Shown piece after piece: positions 52,346-53,004 of a stretch of 53,004 nucleotides of DNA (positions are counted from its first letter, which is position 1; every line of letters starts with the position of its first letter). The DNA comes from Lishizhenia tianjinensis (GTDB taxonomy: Bacteria > Bacteroidota > Bacteroidia > Flavobacteriales_D > Crocinitomicaceae), in NCBI GenBank assembly GCA_945902115.1, contig CAMDLY010000013.1:1-53004 (forward strand). The letters run 5' to 3'. The position numbers and the translations under genes were made by a program. The notes beneath the pieces were generated by a model. That model was not told the origin of the DNA. It worked only from the letters and a program-made list of their open reading frames with translations, and searched no databases.

Positions 52346-52365
52346 AAAGAAGGTTGAGCGAAAAA

Positions 52366-53004
52366 TTAATATTTTACAACTTTTCTTGTCTGATTTTCAA
52401 TGGAATTCGAAATGTTGAAAAAGTAAGTTCCTTGATTGTAATTATTCATATCAAGTTCTGCACTTGTTTCAATTTCTGTGGAGAAGATAACTTTTCCATT
52501 TAAATCTTTAATCGTAATCAAAGAAGGAACCTCAGTAATTATCCGTACTGTCTCTTGACAAGGATTAGGATAGACTTCAACTGAAACTGAATTGTTTTCA
52601 TTCACATTTGCTGCTGGGGGCAATAACACCCCATCAATTACATGAACGACTCCGTTGCCTGAAGTCAAGTCTGCAGCAATTACGTTTGCATCATTTATTG
52701 TCACTCCTGTTGGAGAAACAGTTACAGTAACATTAGCGCCATTTAACGTTGCTACTGGGCCGCTTGTCAATGCTGTTGATAGAACTTGCGAACCTAGGAC
52801 ATGGTACAATAAAATACTCTCAAGATCTGGAGAGGCAAGTAACTCGGCTGAAGTAATGCCAAGAGCTGCTAAGGCAGAATTGAATGCATCATTCGTTGGA
52901 GCGAATACAGTTAACGAGGCAAAAGGATTAGTAAGAGCTGGCAATAAACGTGCTTCAACTACAGCAGCGACTAATGTCGTATGAGCTGGAGAACCTATCG
53001 CAAG
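52366..53004 (-). CDS. fasciclin-domain protein with T9SS type A sorting domain (3' part)
   Basis: The frame is open at the right edge, so the visible part is the C-terminal 212 residues; an apparent TTG start at 52944 is not the true start. It contains most of a fasciclin (FAS1) domain (LTVFAPTNDAFNSAL, ILLYHVLG, NVIAADLTSGNGVVHVIDGVLLPP) and a T9SS type A domain (about 75 residues, VYPNPCQE, end NQTRKVVKY). FAS1 domains mediate adhesion to cells or matrix, so the protein is probably a surface adhesin or matrix protein. Whether it has more FAS1 domains upstream cannot be seen. Confidence 0.92.
   Translation of the reverse strand, partial: LAIGSPAHTTLVAAVVEARLLPALTNPFASLTVFAPTNDAFNSALAALGITSAELLASPDLESILLYHVLGSQVLSTALTSGPVATLNGANVTVTVSPTGVTINDANVIAADLTSGNGVVHVIDGVLLPPAANVNENNSVSVEVYPNPCQETVRIITEVPSLITIKDLNGKVIFSTEIETSAELDMNNYNQGTYFFNISNSIENQTRKVVKY

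Overview
The window is chromosomal DNA of a member of the Bacteroidota, most likely Flavobacteriales of a Fluviicola/Cryomorphaceae-like type. The evidence is five proteins with type IX secretion (T9SS) sorting domains of both type A and type B, a PorP/SprF-PorE-like pair, promoter boxes of the Bacteroidota form TAnnTTTG, and housekeeping operons (etfBA, sufABCD, mreCD-mrdA-rodA) in flavobacterial style. The genus cannot be fixed from this sequence alone. Gene density is high on both strands. I see no phage, insertion sequence, CRISPR array, tRNA or rRNA gene.

Layout, left part. 1-3777: the 3' end of a type B T9SS cargo gene with a 150-bp tandem repeat, followed by PorP/SprF and a PorE-like OmpA lipoprotein-type protein, forming a secretion module. 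3797-6892: a lone biotin carrier protein, an orphan sensor histidine kinase and a glycosyltransferase. 6941-13788: a small membrane protein, a PhoD-like secreted phosphoesterase (T9SS type A), aspS, an unknown secreted protein, mtnA and a DUF3050 protein. 13785-16930: transketolase split into two genes with a secreted VWA protein between them. 17060-19872: a small secreted protein overlapping a CUB/P-domain type B cargo. 19906-26353: hutU, a small secreted protein, a single-domain M24 peptidase, a lysyl-endopeptidase-like secreted protease (type A) and an orphan OmpR-type regulator.

Layout, right part. 26363-30021 is an etfB-etfA-bifunctional nuclease-nucleoside permease operon read leftward. 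30207-33034 is an A+T-rich selenium cluster (selD, mnmH, alpha/beta hydrolase) for 2-selenouridine in tRNA. 33248-34927 carries a pterin dehydratase and three tandem short SSB-like genes. 34973-47194 is one almost gapless leftward run: mreC, mreD, mrdA, rodA, PBP1A, scoA, scoB, cysQ and two Wzi-like outer-membrane barrels. 47308-51132 is sufA-sufB-sufC-sufD. 51234-53004 holds a secreted PI-PLC-like protein and the 3' end of a fasciclin-domain type A cargo gene.

How the genes work together. The T9SS parts at the left edge belong to the pathway that would export the five cargo proteins across the window. The mre/PBP run builds the side wall, and its barrel genes may tie envelope or surface polysaccharide assembly to elongation. 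The SUF genes build Fe-S clusters; ETF feeds electrons from acyl-CoA oxidation, and ScoAB activates acetoacetate.

Points most worth a second look are the three adjacent tail-less SSB paralogues, the VWA gene nested inside the split transketolase, the ten-gene wall/CoA-transferase/barrel run, and several promoters whose -7 box lies 3-5 nt before the ATG and which may give leaderless mRNAs. No recognisable defence or mobile system is present. Functional calls rest on reading motifs by eye; no database search was run.
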